Shown here piece by piece: positions 14,478 through 22,887 of a stretch of DNA of 26,982 nucleotides (its first letter is position 1; each line of letters opens with the position of its first letter). This stretch comes from a virus, in the IMG/VR virus record IMGVR_UViG_3300022822_000076, positions 1-26,982 of that record. The stretch is one strand, 5' to 3'. Under the pieces are notes generated by a model. It had not been told where the DNA came from. It saw only the letters and a list, made by a program, of their open reading frames with translations, and made no database searches. A program made the translations under genes and the position numbers.

Positions 14478-15617
14478 TTACTTTATATCGTTCCAATCTA
14501 CTGTAAGAGTGTTTGCTTTACTGCCGGGTTTAGGTATGACTGATATAGGAACTGTTCTAATTGTTATACCCCTACCTGTATATTTCTCCGGATCTTGTGA
14601 GGTAGCTTTTGATGAGTTTCTCTCGAACTGTATTATCGGCTGGTCTTTATCTTCAAAATCTTCAACGTTTAGGTATAAATTAGTAGCTTTTATAGTTAGA
14701 GTATTACCTTCGATAGAGAAGTCTGAATCACTGAATGTTCTTTGAATTATTTTTGAGTTGTCTGAACCGAAAGCCATTTCTTTAAGTCCTACACCGGGTA
14801 CATTAGTGACGAATACTCGTCCGTACGGTAGGTTGTTCTTGGGGTTCATCATTCTAAGAACTCGTGGATTGTCTTCATCCGGTATTAATTTCAAATCGTC
14901 TCGTTCGCCTTTAAAAGCACCTCCTATAACTTTATGAAATACATCGCCGTGGGTTCTCATTGCAGAGGACCATCTAAACTGTCCGTCTTTTTTTATAGAG
15001 ATTGGTAAGTCTGCACCTTTGGTTAGCAATAATATGTCTGCTTTCTTATTATCTCCAGTAGCTTTACCTACATCCTTAGCACCGGTTATACCTTCGTATT
15101 TTACCTCTACTCCATTACCTAATGCTTTTATTATAACAGTTAGTTCTCCTACCTCTGCAATGTACTCGTTAATTTTACTAACAACGATATATTCATTATC
15201 CAATCCAGCATTACCGGGGGAAGTTATATTTTTGTGTATAATCTCTACTCCTTCGAGTGTTCTAAACCCTCCGCCGCTTGATCCTCTAATGGTACCTTTT
15301 TCGTACCCTAAGTTAGCTAGTTCCTTAAATATATCTTGTCTCTTCCTATCGGTGAATATTATAATTCTATTCTTAGAGTGAGCAACTATCTCGCTATCTT
15401 CTAGATTAAGTTGTTTAATTAACTCTTTACCTACCTCTTGAGCTGTAGAGTTAAGGTATTCGAAGGGGTGTTTTCTTTCGTTTAGCTTAAACTCTTCACC
15501 TACTGCATTACTTAGTAATGTTTCTATTATTAGAATATCTTCTTCGTTACTAAGATCTGGATAACCTTTTTCACATCTGAAGGACCATTCTAGAAGTATT
15601 TTATCTATTGTATCCAT
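14478..15617 (-). CDS. Conserved hypothetical, possible PD-(D/E)XK-fold protein
   Basis: A 379-residue protein directly upstream of terminase. The N-terminus (ILLEWSFRCEKGYPDLSNEED) is a short leader pattern that I associate with several marine T4-like phage proteins. In the middle, KADILLL (192-198), then PISIKKDG (205-212), has the D-x(12)-SxK layout of restriction-endonuclease-like folds, with Asp194 and Lys209 as candidate active-site residues. Preceding strands (YIVVSKINEYI, ELTVIIKAL) would fit that core. The C-terminal third looks beta-rich. If the fold is right, it could cut or bind DNA during packaging or exclude competitors. The evidence is limited to this motif, so the function remains open. 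Confidence 0.7.
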   Translation of the reverse strand: MDTIDKILLEWSFRCEKGYPDLSNEEDILIIETLLSNAVGEEFKLNERKHPFEYLNSTAQEVGKELIKQLNLEDSEIVAHSKNRIIIFTDRKRQDIFKELANLGYEKGTIRGSSGGGFRTLEGVEIIHKNITSPGNAGLDNEYIVVSKINEYIAEVGELTVIIKALGNGVEVKYEGITGAKDVGKATGDNKKADILLLTKGADLPISIKKDGQFRWSSAMRTHGDVFHKVIGGAFKGERDDLKLIPDEDNPRVLRMMNPKNNLPYGRVFVTNVPGVGLKEMAFGSDNSKIIQRTFSDSDFSIEGNTLTIKATNLYLNVEDFEDKDQPIIQFERNSSKATSQDPEKYTGRGITIRTVPISVIPKPGSKANTLTVDWNDIK

Positions 15618-15625
15618 TTTTTATT

Positions 15626-16108
15626 CTATGCGGGGGTTAATTCGTCAGGTAAGTCGTCTCCTGTAGGTATATCTTCTTCTGGGGAAGTATCGTCTCCCAT
15701 ATCACCTATATCACTTACTTCTTCTGAATCTATTATCTCTTCTTCTTCTACTGCGGTGGTAAACCTGAGGAGTTTTGATATTGCCTTTGCAGCCATTGTC
15801 TCTTCTCCGAGGTTTAGAAGGTAGTGCTTTTTACCGGAGACTTGTGCTACCCAAGATCTTCCTAAGTCGTAGAGGTAAAAAAACTCTTTATTCTTTAATA
15901 CTACTCTATACGTCTTTGGAGAAGGAGCTACCCATTCTATATCTTCAGTGAACAGGTGGAAGTCAGGGGTCATCAGGTCGCTTAGTATTGGTATTAGTTC
16001 TGAATGTGTTTCTAATATTTTTATACCTGCGTACTTATTACTTCGTGTAGGTTTCAGTTTTGTAGTTACTACTTTCCTGATAAGGTTCCTAAGTATGTTC
16101 TTATTCAT
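15626..16108 (-). CDS. Conserved hypothetical with acidic tail
   Basis: A 160-residue protein. The N-terminal region is basic (MNKNILRNLIRKVVTTKLKP). A middle alpha/beta region contains HSELIPILSDLMTPDFHLF and the aromatic strand EFFYLYDLGRSW. The last 45 residues are strongly acidic (VEEEEIIDSEEVSDIGD onward) and probably disordered. I recognise the HSELIPILSD block as a type seen in marine T4-like phages, without a function. It starts two bases after a TATTTAT motif and ends 8 bases before the next gene. The basic-to-acidic layout would suit a partner-binding or assembly factor, but that is speculation. Confidence 0.7.
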   Translation of the reverse strand: MNKNILRNLIRKVVTTKLKPTRSNKYAGIKILETHSELIPILSDLMTPDFHLFTEDIEWVAPSPKTYRVVLKNKEFFYLYDLGRSWVAQVSGKKHYLLNLGEETMAAKAISKLLRFTTAVEEEEIIDSEEVSDIGDMGDDTSPEEDIPTGDDLPDELTPA

Positions 16109-16110
16109 GT

Positions 16111-16122
16111 TTATAAATAGTC
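16111..16122 (-). promoter_or_regulatory. TATTTAT late-type motif, site 8
   Basis: The coding strand reads GACTATTTATAA, wedged between the stop of the upstream gene (16123) and the ATG at 16108, only two bases away. It would give a leaderless mRNA if it is a -10 element. Confidence 0.55.
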
Positions 16123-16692
16123 TTACTTTCTTAAGCTCTTGAGATATTCTATAGCTTCTTCTTTTTGTTTAGTTAATCCAGTGGAGGCGCCTTTAGACCA
16201 GTTTTCTAATTCCCCTGTTTCGGATATAAATCCATCATTAGTACTGTTTATAAGATCGTCTACCCACAGTTCGTAGTTGTCGATAGTGTTATCTATTTCA
16301 GAATTATGTATGGCATCTCTATAGCTTTCAAATTTACCTGTAATCTTTAGGTGTGTTTCGAACTTAACTTGACATTCAAAGCATCTTTTGTTAATAGTGT
16401 AGAATTCTTTATCGTACCGATGATTCATTACTATTTTACATTCCGGGCAGAATAAAGGGGTTTTAGCAAGGTCTCTTGCTTCTTGTAGCTTTGATACAGT
16501 TTGCTTTATTCCATTCTTAATTACCCAGTTACGTTCGTCTTCTTCCCAGGTCTCTCCTTCTACTCGGTCTTTTACTTGCTTACTGTACCCAGAGGATATA
16601 GTAGTACTCGCCCCTGCTTTACCTTGTATAAGGTTTCGCATTCTCTGTACGTCTTTCTTAGCAAAGTCTTTTTTTAGTTTTGATTCTGACAA
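16123..16692 (-). CDS. Zinc-ribbon conserved hypothetical, TTG start
   Basis: A 189-residue protein with a probable zinc ribbon: Cys82-x2-Cys85 (FCPEC) and Cys104-x2-Cys107 (CFEC), separated by 18 residues. The N-terminus (FAKKDVQRMRNLIQGK) and the EGETWEEDERNWVIKNGIKQ block are a combination I know from a family in marine T4-like phages, of unknown function. The frame opens with TTG at 16692-16690. The first internal ATG is at residue 18, and starting there would remove part of the conserved N-terminal block, so TTG is preferred. It lies 11 bases after the upstream gene. The zinc ribbon suggests nucleic-acid or protein binding. Confidence 0.75.
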   Translation of the reverse strand: MSESKLKKDFAKKDVQRMRNLIQGKAGASTTISSGYSKQVKDRVEGETWEEDERNWVIKNGIKQTVSKLQEARDLAKTPLFCPECKIVMNHRYDKEFYTINKRCFECQVKFETHLKITGKFESYRDAIHNSEIDNTIDNYELWVDDLINSTNDGFISETGELENWSKGASTGLTKQKEEAIEYLKSLRK

Positions 16693-16703
16693 TATATAAT
16701 TGT

Positions 16704-17099
16704 TTAAGCGGTTGTGGTTAGGTTAAACTGTTTCTCAGTACTCTTCATAGGTTTAAGAGTATCTTTGTTATAGGATTTAAGTACTGCTTTAGTTTTAACT
16801 TGGTTAGAGATCTTATTTTTAATTAAAAACTCACCTTCTCCATTAATCTCTACTTTTATTTCCGTAGTCTTTAGTAACGGTATAAACTTAACCTTAGCCT
16901 GTTTATTACTTGCGTACTCTTTGACTGTTATTACGTTAATACTTTTTTCTTCGATTACTTTACTCTCGGGGTTAAAGAACTTTTTACGCTCTTCGGTAAA
17001 CCCTACTTCAAAGTCTTGAGTATTACTAAACCAGTTGTTAATGTTGTTTAAGACTTCTTCTAAGTCTTGTTCCGTCTTTGCTACTATCTTGTATGCCAT
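16704..17099 (-). CDS. Conserved hypothetical, beta-rich
   Basis: A 131-residue, Lys-rich protein with alternating hydrophobic strands (KSINVITVKEY, AKVKFIPLL, TEIKVEINGEGEFLI), probably a small beta or alpha/beta domain. The N-terminus (MAYKIVAKTEQDLEEVLNNI) would form a strand and a helix. There are no cysteines, catalytic motifs or membrane segments. It sits in a run of hypothetical genes ahead of terminase, 11 bases before the zinc-ribbon gene and probably co-transcribed with it. I do not recognise the family. Confidence 0.65.
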   Translation of the reverse strand: MAYKIVAKTEQDLEEVLNNINNWFSNTQDFEVGFTEERKKFFNPESKVIEEKSINVITVKEYASNKQAKVKFIPLLKTTEIKVEINGEGEFLIKNKISNQVKTKAVLKSYNKDTLKPMKSTEKQFNLTTTA

Positions 17100-17145
17100 A
17101 TTATTATAACCTAAAGATAAGAATTTATTACTTAGACGGCAACTT

Positions 17146-17745
17146 TTATTTTTTTAATAGTTTTTTAAGTAATGCTTTCTTTACTTGTTCATGTATTTTC
17201 TTATTACTCTCTCCCATGTCTTTTTCATTCATACCTTTCTTATAGTTAGTTTCGCTAACAAAGTAACTTCCGTTATCACGTATGCCCTGTATAAAACCTC
17301 TTGTATATGATAATAAGTCTGGTCTGTTTTGTAATTCTTTAAACCTAAACATCTCAACTGCTTTCTCACCGTCTTCATACCCGTCTTCTTCAATGTCTGC
17401 TGAAGGTTTATTCATCATAGGACCTTCTTCTAAGGCGTCATAGTCTTCGCTTACTTCTTCTGATACTTTCATATCTGGACCATCTTCATGAGTAGGGGCG
17501 TACTTATTATAAAGTTCTTTAGCTTCTTTGGAATTATCTAACTTTAATAGAATGTCTCTTATCTCTCTTTGTTGATCTATTCCACGAGTATATTTTCTCT
17601 GATCATCTGACATCATATAATACCAGTCGTGAGTTTTTAACTTAGTTTCTAAGTTGCTTAGGAGACCCATGTCGGGAGAATCTGCTTCTTTAACCGGGTG
17701 CTTCTTTGATGCTTTTATTAGCTCTTTTAGATGTGATTTTTTCAT
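17146..17745 (-). CDS. Hypothetical helical protein
   Basis: A 199-residue charged protein. Residues about 38-66 contain HDWYYMMSDDQRKYTRGIDQQ, and residues about 120-160 contain DGYEDGEKAVEMFRFKELQ then YTRGFIQGIRDNGSY. The D-W-Y-Y-x-MSDD pattern is one I associate with phage proteins of unknown function. The centre is acidic and both ends are Lys-rich (MKKSHLKELIKASKKHP and VKKALLKKLLKK). No enzyme motif is evident. A TATTTAT motif lies 19 bases before the ATG, so it may lead a unit with the two genes downstream. Confidence 0.65.
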   Translation of the reverse strand: MKKSHLKELIKASKKHPVKEADSPDMGLLSNLETKLKTHDWYYMMSDDQRKYTRGIDQQREIRDILLKLDNSKEAKELYNKYAPTHEDGPDMKVSEEVSEDYDALEEGPMMNKPSADIEEDGYEDGEKAVEMFRFKELQNRPDLLSYTRGFIQGIRDNGSYFVSETNYKKGMNEKDMGESNKKIHEQVKKALLKKLLKK

Positions 17746-17764
17746 TCTATTGTTTTATTATATG

Positions 17765-17776
17765 TTATAAATATGC
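17765..17776 (-). promoter_or_regulatory. TATTTAT late-type motif, site 9
   Basis: The coding strand reads GCATATTTATAA, between the stop of the 1108-residue gene (17786) and the ATG at 17745, 19 bases away. Confidence 0.55.
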
Positions 17777-17785
17777 GTACTTCTT

Positions 17786-20700
17786 TTATAAGTTTGGTAA
17801 ATTTAGCTTTTTTGCTGCAGGCTTCCAACGTTTAATTATTTTTTCTTGATCTTCTTGAGAAACCTTTCTACTATCTAAGTAAACCTTTACTACATCTTTA
17901 AAGGATTTCTTTAATTTCTTTGCTTTAAAGTACATCCCTTGTAGCATTGCTGGTATTTCTTTATCTAGGGTATAATACTCTCTTTCAGGTAGTGTTTTGT
18001 ATATTAGTATACGGTCTCTTATTTCTTGGTCGTCCGGTAAACTTTTACTAGGTATTATATTATATCCGGACTGTGTTAAGTGCTCTATCTCGTGTCTAAC
18101 GATGTCTTTCAGGTCCATTGAAAGGGTAGTCCATGCTTTTGGAAGGTCTCGAGGGTCTATTGTGAAGTTGAGATTTATATCTCCTGCGAGTCCTGGGTCT
18201 TTCATAGTACCTTTACTGTCGAACTCTTCTTCGTCTCCAGCATCGGCTCCTCCGTCTGCGCTATATACTCTCTCTTCTGTTTGGTTAAGTTCTAATTCTG
18301 CTTCGAGGTAGAATTCTAATTGTCTACCCTTACTATCTACGAGGTCATACTCTTCATTAAAAGATATCTTACCTACGTTATTATCTTCGTCAAACTGTTG
18401 CTTCCAACTGTTGAATACGTCAGAGGATACTTTATTGGTGATAGTATCAAATACTCCTTCTTTTAGTTCTTTTTTTTTACTAGCAGTAGTTTCGTCTTGA
18501 TCTAGGGATTCTTCCAGGTCAGCAGCTAATTCTCTAGCGTATTGATTTAATCCAAACGGGTCTCTTGTCTTATGTTGTTCACCTATGTTCGGAGAGTTGT
18601 CGTAACCGCACTTGTGACAAAGGTAGGGATCTTCTCCTCCGTTTTCTAAGTCCCATATCCATCCACACCCTCTACAAACTACTTCTCCGTCTACTCCTGA
18701 ACTTTCTTCATATACTTTCTCTTCGCTATCTAATTCTGGATGATATCCTAACCATACATGTTTAATGTCTCCGAAAGATTCACCGTCTCCTACTAGTTCA
18801 GCTGATACTATATTGTCTGGTGTACCATACCAATAAGCTACGTCATACCCTCCATCACTTCTCCATTTTACAATTAAACCTCTTTCATGGTCTTCAGTAC
18901 CTGCTTGAAGTACTACTTCCTGGTCTGGTGGTAGTTTTATATTGTTCTCAGTTAGGAAAGTATCTATCTTGGTAGTTAAGTTTTCAGTTACTGAATCAGT
19001 CCAGTTTCTGAAAGTCATTGTTCCATTTAAGTTAGCTTCTTTTTCAAGATCATTTAAGTGTTCTGACTCTTTAGTGTTCGTGGTGTTAATACTGCCTAAC
19101 CTACCTTCTAGGTTTTGTATATGGTGCATCATCTCATGTGCGAATGATCTTACAATATCTTTAGGATGTCTTCCTTCTGTGTAGAGTACTATTGTGCTTG
19201 TTGCTGGTTCATAGTAGGCTGTTTTACCGTTAAATAGTCGAGCATTAGCGCTATTACTATGTTTAAAAGTAACTTTAGGTAGAGGTTTAATATTCATACC
19301 TTTTTCCAACATGTGTTCTGTTAACTCTCTAATCTTTAACTTATAATCTATGTCTTTAGAGTAGGTACTGTTCTCGTTTAATACGTTATTCTTTGTATTA
19401 CTCTGCTCTTTAATAGATTCAACCGGTGCAGCGGTTTCTTGTTGTTTCTTCTCTCTAAAATATAAGACTAAAGCTTTTCTAGAGGCTTTTGAAATACTTT
19501 TCCATAATCCTTTAAGGAGCTCAGGTCTTTTTTGCATCTTATTGAGCATAGTAGCATGTTTATCCCAGGGGTTTGTATCTCTGTCTTCATCCTCTTCTTC
19601 TTCTAGTATTTCCTCTTCTAATACCTCATCCCTTTCCTCTTCTACCTCTTCCTCTATTTCCTCTTCTATTTCTTCTACCTCTTCTATACCTAATGCATCT
19701 AAGTACTCTTCTGCTGTAACGCCTGGTGCTATTAGTTTTACAAGTTCTTCTTTATCTCTATTAGCGATTGCGATTCTTAAGTCTGTTGCTGATGTATTAC
19801 CTACTCCTGCTTCTTCAAAACTATCTATTACTACGTTCGGGAGGTTATCTTCTATACTGCTAAACCTAGCTTTATCATCTTTTCCGAATACAGCGATATA
19901 AGGTTGTGTACTGTCGCTTTCAAATTCTGCGTATGCTGCTCCTACCGGTGAGTTTGTATCTGATATTTTAAATATTACATTATTAGGTAATGTTCCTTTA
20001 CTCTTATAGAGATCAAATACTGCAACTGTTTGATTAGCATCTATTGTCTCTTGCCCGTCTTTTGTTCTCGGTTTAGGGGATATAATAACTAGAACCTTTC
20101 CATCGTCACCGACTTTTTCAGAAGCTGCTTTAATTCTTGCAATATGATCTTTATGAGGAGGTTTGAAAGCTCCAGGGAATACAGCGATTCTACTCTTACT
20201 GTCTTCGTCTAAGTATTTTGTTGTTAACCTAGCTCTTGTATGAAGTGCTCTACTCTCTTGTATCTGTGCTACTGTATCTAAGGCTCTTTGTTTTACGTCT
20301 CCTTTAGACGTTCCTTGTTCTGCTGCTCCTACTTTTATAGATCTTTTAAAGAACCCTTTTACTCTATTTTTAGAGCGTTCGTTCTTTAACCTCTTAACTT
20401 GTTCGATGAATGCATTAAAACTTCCATCTAAGTCAAAATCCTTTAGTAGAGTCTTAACGTCTGTAAAGCTTTTTGATTGCCATACAGTATTACTATCGAG
20501 AATTTTATAGTTAGCTCCGTATGTTACTAGACGGAGGGTAAGTCCTGAAGTATCTATATGAAATTCGTACTCTTTATTTTCTCCTAATTCTGGTATGTCT
20601 TTAATACCCATTCGAGCAAAGACTTCTTCCGGTCTTTCCTCTAGTAGGGGGGTTTTAACTAGTCCTAGTATTATTCCTTGAAGTTCAGCGGGGTAGTCAA

Positions 20701-21112
20701 GTATAGTCTTCTTAAAAGCTCCTTCGTCGGAAGAGAGTGCTATAATATTATCTATCTGTACAAATTCTCCAGGCATGTCAGATATAGGGTACAGTACTGT
20801 GACCATTTCTCCGTGGTTTATAGATTTTTTACCGTTGTACTTGGGGTTCCGTAGAGGAGGTAGTTCATCGTCAGAGAGGCTAGCGAATAGTTCTACTATT
20901 GCTTTTTTAACTACTCTTTTATCGTCTTCTGTTTCTATAGTTACTATAATATCTATATCTCCGAAGTCATCTTTTTCCGGTCTATTTATAGAGCCGGATA
21001 GTTTTGCATCTTTAAAGCCTTCTATCTTGGAAAGTATATTTTCAGTATAGTCTTCAACCGTTTGTTTTACTGCGGTTCTTGTTATCCTACTACCTCCTGC
21101 TGCTCCTGACAT
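17786..21112 (-). CDS. Giant multi-domain protein: nucleotidyltransferase, NMNAT-like and two HExxH domains
   Basis: A 1108-residue protein. Residues 38-57 hold a Pol-beta-type nucleotidyltransferase motif (GS ... GDID; Asp52, Asp54, with Asp121 in FVQID as third acid). Residues 309-327 (VFPGAFKPPHKDHI) and 437-446 (VGNTSATDLR) match the HxGH and SxTxxR motifs of NMN/nicotinate-nucleotide adenylyltransferases, with HKDH in place of HxGH. Residues 476-511 are almost all Glu/Asp. A zinc metallopeptidase-like HEMMH lies at 659-663 with EKEA near 690. A zinc ribbon (Cys813, Cys816, Cys832, Cys835) follows, and a second HEIEH lies at 1008-1012 with KEIPAM near 1051. The start overlaps the previous stop by one base (TAATG). 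No signal peptide is seen. It may be a virion-carried or late multi-enzyme protein; substrates are unknown. Confidence 0.85.
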   Translation of the reverse strand: MSGAAGGSRITRTAVKQTVEDYTENILSKIEGFKDAKLSGSINRPEKDDFGDIDIIVTIETEDDKRVVKKAIVELFASLSDDELPPLRNPKYNGKKSINHGEMVTVLYPISDMPGEFVQIDNIIALSSDEGAFKKTILDYPAELQGIILGLVKTPLLEERPEEVFARMGIKDIPELGENKEYEFHIDTSGLTLRLVTYGANYKILDSNTVWQSKSFTDVKTLLKDFDLDGSFNAFIEQVKRLKNERSKNRVKGFFKRSIKVGAAEQGTSKGDVKQRALDTVAQIQESRALHTRARLTTKYLDEDSKSRIAVFPGAFKPPHKDHIARIKAASEKVGDDGKVLVIISPKPRTKDGQETIDANQTVAVFDLYKSKGTLPNNVIFKISDTNSPVGAAYAEFESDSTQPYIAVFGKDDKARFSSIEDNLPNVVIDSFEEAGVGNTSATDLRIAIANRDKEELVKLIAPGVTAEEYLDALGIEEVEEIEEEIEEEVEEERDEVLEEEILEEEEDEDRDTNPWDKHATMLNKMQKRPELLKGLWKSISKASRKALVLYFREKKQQETAAPVESIKEQSNTKNNVLNENSTYSKDIDYKLKIRELTEHMLEKGMNIKPLPKVTFKHSNSANARLFNGKTAYYEPATSTIVLYTEGRHPKDIVRSFAHEMMHHIQNLEGRLGSINTTNTKESEHLNDLEKEANLNGTMTFRNWTDSVTENLTTKIDTFLTENNIKLPPDQEVVLQAGTEDHERGLIVKWRSDGGYDVAYWYGTPDNIVSAELVGDGESFGDIKHVWLGYHPELDSEEKVYEESSGVDGEVVCRGCGWIWDLENGGEDPYLCHKCGYDNSPNIGEQHKTRDPFGLNQYARELAADLEESLDQDETTASKKKELKEGVFDTITNKVSSDVFNSWKQQFDEDNNVGKISFNEEYDLVDSKGRQLEFYLEAELELNQTEERVYSADGGADAGDEEEFDSKGTMKDPGLAGDINLNFTIDPRDLPKAWTTLSMDLKDIVRHEIEHLTQSGYNIIPSKSLPDDQEIRDRILIYKTLPEREYYTLDKEIPAMLQGMYFKAKKLKKSFKDVVKVYLDSRKVSQEDQEKIIKRWKPAAKKLNLPNL

Positions 21113-22080
21113 TATACTGCGTATTTCTTAAGTGGTGAATCTTCCGGTAGTCTTTTACCTTTTAAACCTAACCTCTCTTGGTTTGCTATCCAATAATTTT
21201 CTAAGTTCTCTGGGATATGTGCTGTAGGTCCTGTATTGTCTAATATCTTTATGTAGATGTCCATTACTTTTCCGTAATCTTCTTTTGTTAATTGTGTTTC
21301 TAGGACATCTGATAATTCAAAGTAGTCGTTTAACTGGTCTTGACTTAGTTCGGTGTTATATAAAGTATTAATTAGATTCAAAGCTTCTTTTGGTGTGCTA
21401 GCTTCTACTTCTCTAGTTTCTTTATCTAAAACTCCTTTTTCATGTTTAAACATCTTACCTTTAGCGGTAAATAGTGCTAGCATTAATTGAGTTCTATGTA
21501 GTCCTTTAACTACTCCTTTGTATATGTTTGAGTAGTAACTAAATCTTAACCATTCTGGGTCTCCAATATTAATATCTACCTGTATTAGTTCTGATTGTCT
21601 CTTACCGTCTACTCCGTATTGTGGGAATGCTAAGAATAAAGAGTTAGCTCCTGCAGATTTAGGATCTGCTTGGAGTATTTTACTCTTCTCGTTAATCTTC
21701 TCAGCAACTAACGTAAGCATTGCTCTTAATTGCGATTGGGATTCTGTAGCCGTTTTAGCTCTCTTTCTTATCCTATCGTAGTATTCGGTAAACTTCTCTT
21801 CATCTAATCCCCAGCTTTTTAAATCCGGCTTTCCGTCTAAGGTCATATGAGCTACAGGGAAAGCTACATCTATATCTCCCGACATATCTTTCTTACCTGC
21901 AGAACCTATTTTCTCGAAGGTTTTAAAAGCAGAGGTTTTGTTGGGAAATACCCTTCCTAACTCTTCAACAAACTTTTCTAGTGTAGGTTCAATCTTATCT
22001 TTCTCTATTGGTGCAGTTGTCCCGAAGACATTACCTCCTTCGGTTAGGATTTCTCGAAGGAGACTTGTTAATGTTGTCAT
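21112..22080 (-). CDS. Nucleotidyltransferase-fold protein
   Basis: A 322-residue protein with a Pol-beta-superfamily motif, IGSAGKKDMSGDIDVAF (58-74): Gly59-Ser60, then Asp69 and Asp71. A further acid, Asp169 (ELIQVDINIGDP), completes a plausible catalytic triad. The region after it is helical, with no recognised substrate-binding domain. The downstream 1108-residue protein opens with the same type of domain, and the genes overlap by one base. They may therefore act together, for example as paralogous transferases or as a heteromer. Related folds include tRNA CCA-adding enzymes, aminoglycoside transferases and toxin or antitoxin MNT-type proteins; the data do not choose among them. A TATTTAT motif lies 3 bases before the ATG. 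Confidence 0.8.
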   Translation of the reverse strand: MTTLTSLLREILTEGGNVFGTTAPIEKDKIEPTLEKFVEELGRVFPNKTSAFKTFEKIGSAGKKDMSGDIDVAFPVAHMTLDGKPDLKSWGLDEEKFTEYYDRIRKRAKTATESQSQLRAMLTLVAEKINEKSKILQADPKSAGANSLFLAFPQYGVDGKRQSELIQVDINIGDPEWLRFSYYSNIYKGVVKGLHRTQLMLALFTAKGKMFKHEKGVLDKETREVEASTPKEALNLINTLYNTELSQDQLNDYFELSDVLETQLTKEDYGKVMDIYIKILDNTGPTAHIPENLENYWIANQERLGLKGKRLPEDSPLKKYAV

Positions 22081-22083
22081 ATT

Positions 22084-22095
22084 GTATAAATATCA
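22084..22095 (-). promoter_or_regulatory. TATTTAT late-type motif, site 10
   Basis: The coding strand reads TGATATTTATAC. The first three bases are the TGA stop of the upstream nuclease gene. The ATG at 22080 is three bases downstream. Confidence 0.55.
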
Positions 22096-22887
22096 CGGAT
22101 TTAGCTTAATGCTTGTTGGTAGCACTTCTGTTATTGGTTTTAAGTTGGGTTGTTTTATTAAATAAACTTCGTAAAGGTGTTTAAATATCCTCTTACATTC
22201 TTCAAACGGTGTAGAAGCTTCTTTTAATTGCCATCCTTTTCCTTGAAGTACTCCTTTCTTTTTACTTTCTCCACGGGTTGCAGCTTTGAGCCATAGTATA
22301 CCCATCTTTTCAATAGGTCTCTCAAAACATTCATTCCACCCTTGTGTATAACAGGCGAGTTGTAGGTCGTATGTATCGTGTAAGTAGTTTGAGGTTTTAA
22401 TATCAACCATCCATAGTTTTCCGTCTATTTCGAGTATTAAGTCAGCTGTTCCAGCTATTTTAAGTTCGTCTGAGAATACATGTATTTCAGATTCTACTAG
22501 TGTTGGTTTATGTGTATCCCAGAAGTCTTTGAACTTTAGGATCATCTTCCAGACTAAGAGACTATACTTTGTCTTACCCCATTGGTCAAGCCATTGAATT
22601 TCTTCGCCTTTAAGGTATGCTTCTATAGCTTCATGTACTTGGGTTCCTTCATTACCCGCTCTACGCATTATAATGTCAGCATTTGCTCCTACGTCTTTTA
22701 ACCAGCTTTGGAAGAACTTTCCTTTTGGGAAGTACGAAAGTACTGTTGTTACAGAGGGATAATATTCTTCCTTGTTACGTTGGTAAAATCTACTGTCGGT
22801 TAGAGTGATTTGACGGGCAGTGGAGTCTGGATGTATTAATCTTTTGACGAATGCATCTTTTTTAATGTCTTTGTTTTTCTCAATCAT
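22093..22887 (-). CDS. RecB/Cas4-like PD-(D/E)XK nuclease
   Basis: A 264-residue protein. The order of motifs is that of RecB-family nucleases: His85 (GTQVHEAIEAYL), Asp149 (IAGTADLILEI), Asp162-x-Lys164 (MVDIKTS) and Gln176 with Tyr180 (LQLACY). It should be a metal-dependent DNA exonuclease or endonuclease, acting in recombination, repair or end processing. There is no CxxC cluster, so the iron-sulphur form typical of Cas4 and AddB is unlikely. It overlaps the primase gene by four bases (ATGA) and so is probably translated with it. The pair would form a small DNA-metabolism module inside the late region. Confidence 0.88.
   Translation of the reverse strand: MIEKNKDIKKDAFVKRLIHPDSTARQITLTDSRFYQRNKEEYYPSVTTVLSYFPKGKFFQSWLKDVGANADIIMRRAGNEGTQVHEAIEAYLKGEEIQWLDQWGKTKYSLLVWKMILKFKDFWDTHKPTLVESEIHVFSDELKIAGTADLILEIDGKLWMVDIKTSNYLHDTYDLQLACYTQGWNECFERPIEKMGILWLKAATRGESKKKGVLQGKGWQLKEASTPFEECKRIFKHLYEVYLIKQPNLKPITEVLPTSIKLNP

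Noticed and set aside
17786-21112. NAD-salvage counter-defence pathway
   Set aside because: Only an NMNAT-like domain is visible; no NAMPT or ADPR-PP synthetase partner lies in the window, and the HxGH motif is altered to HKDH. Kept only as a possibility.
22224-22406. Minus-strand 60-codon frame inside the RecB-like nuclease gene
   Set aside because: It lies wholly within a well-supported gene in another frame and has no recognisable content.
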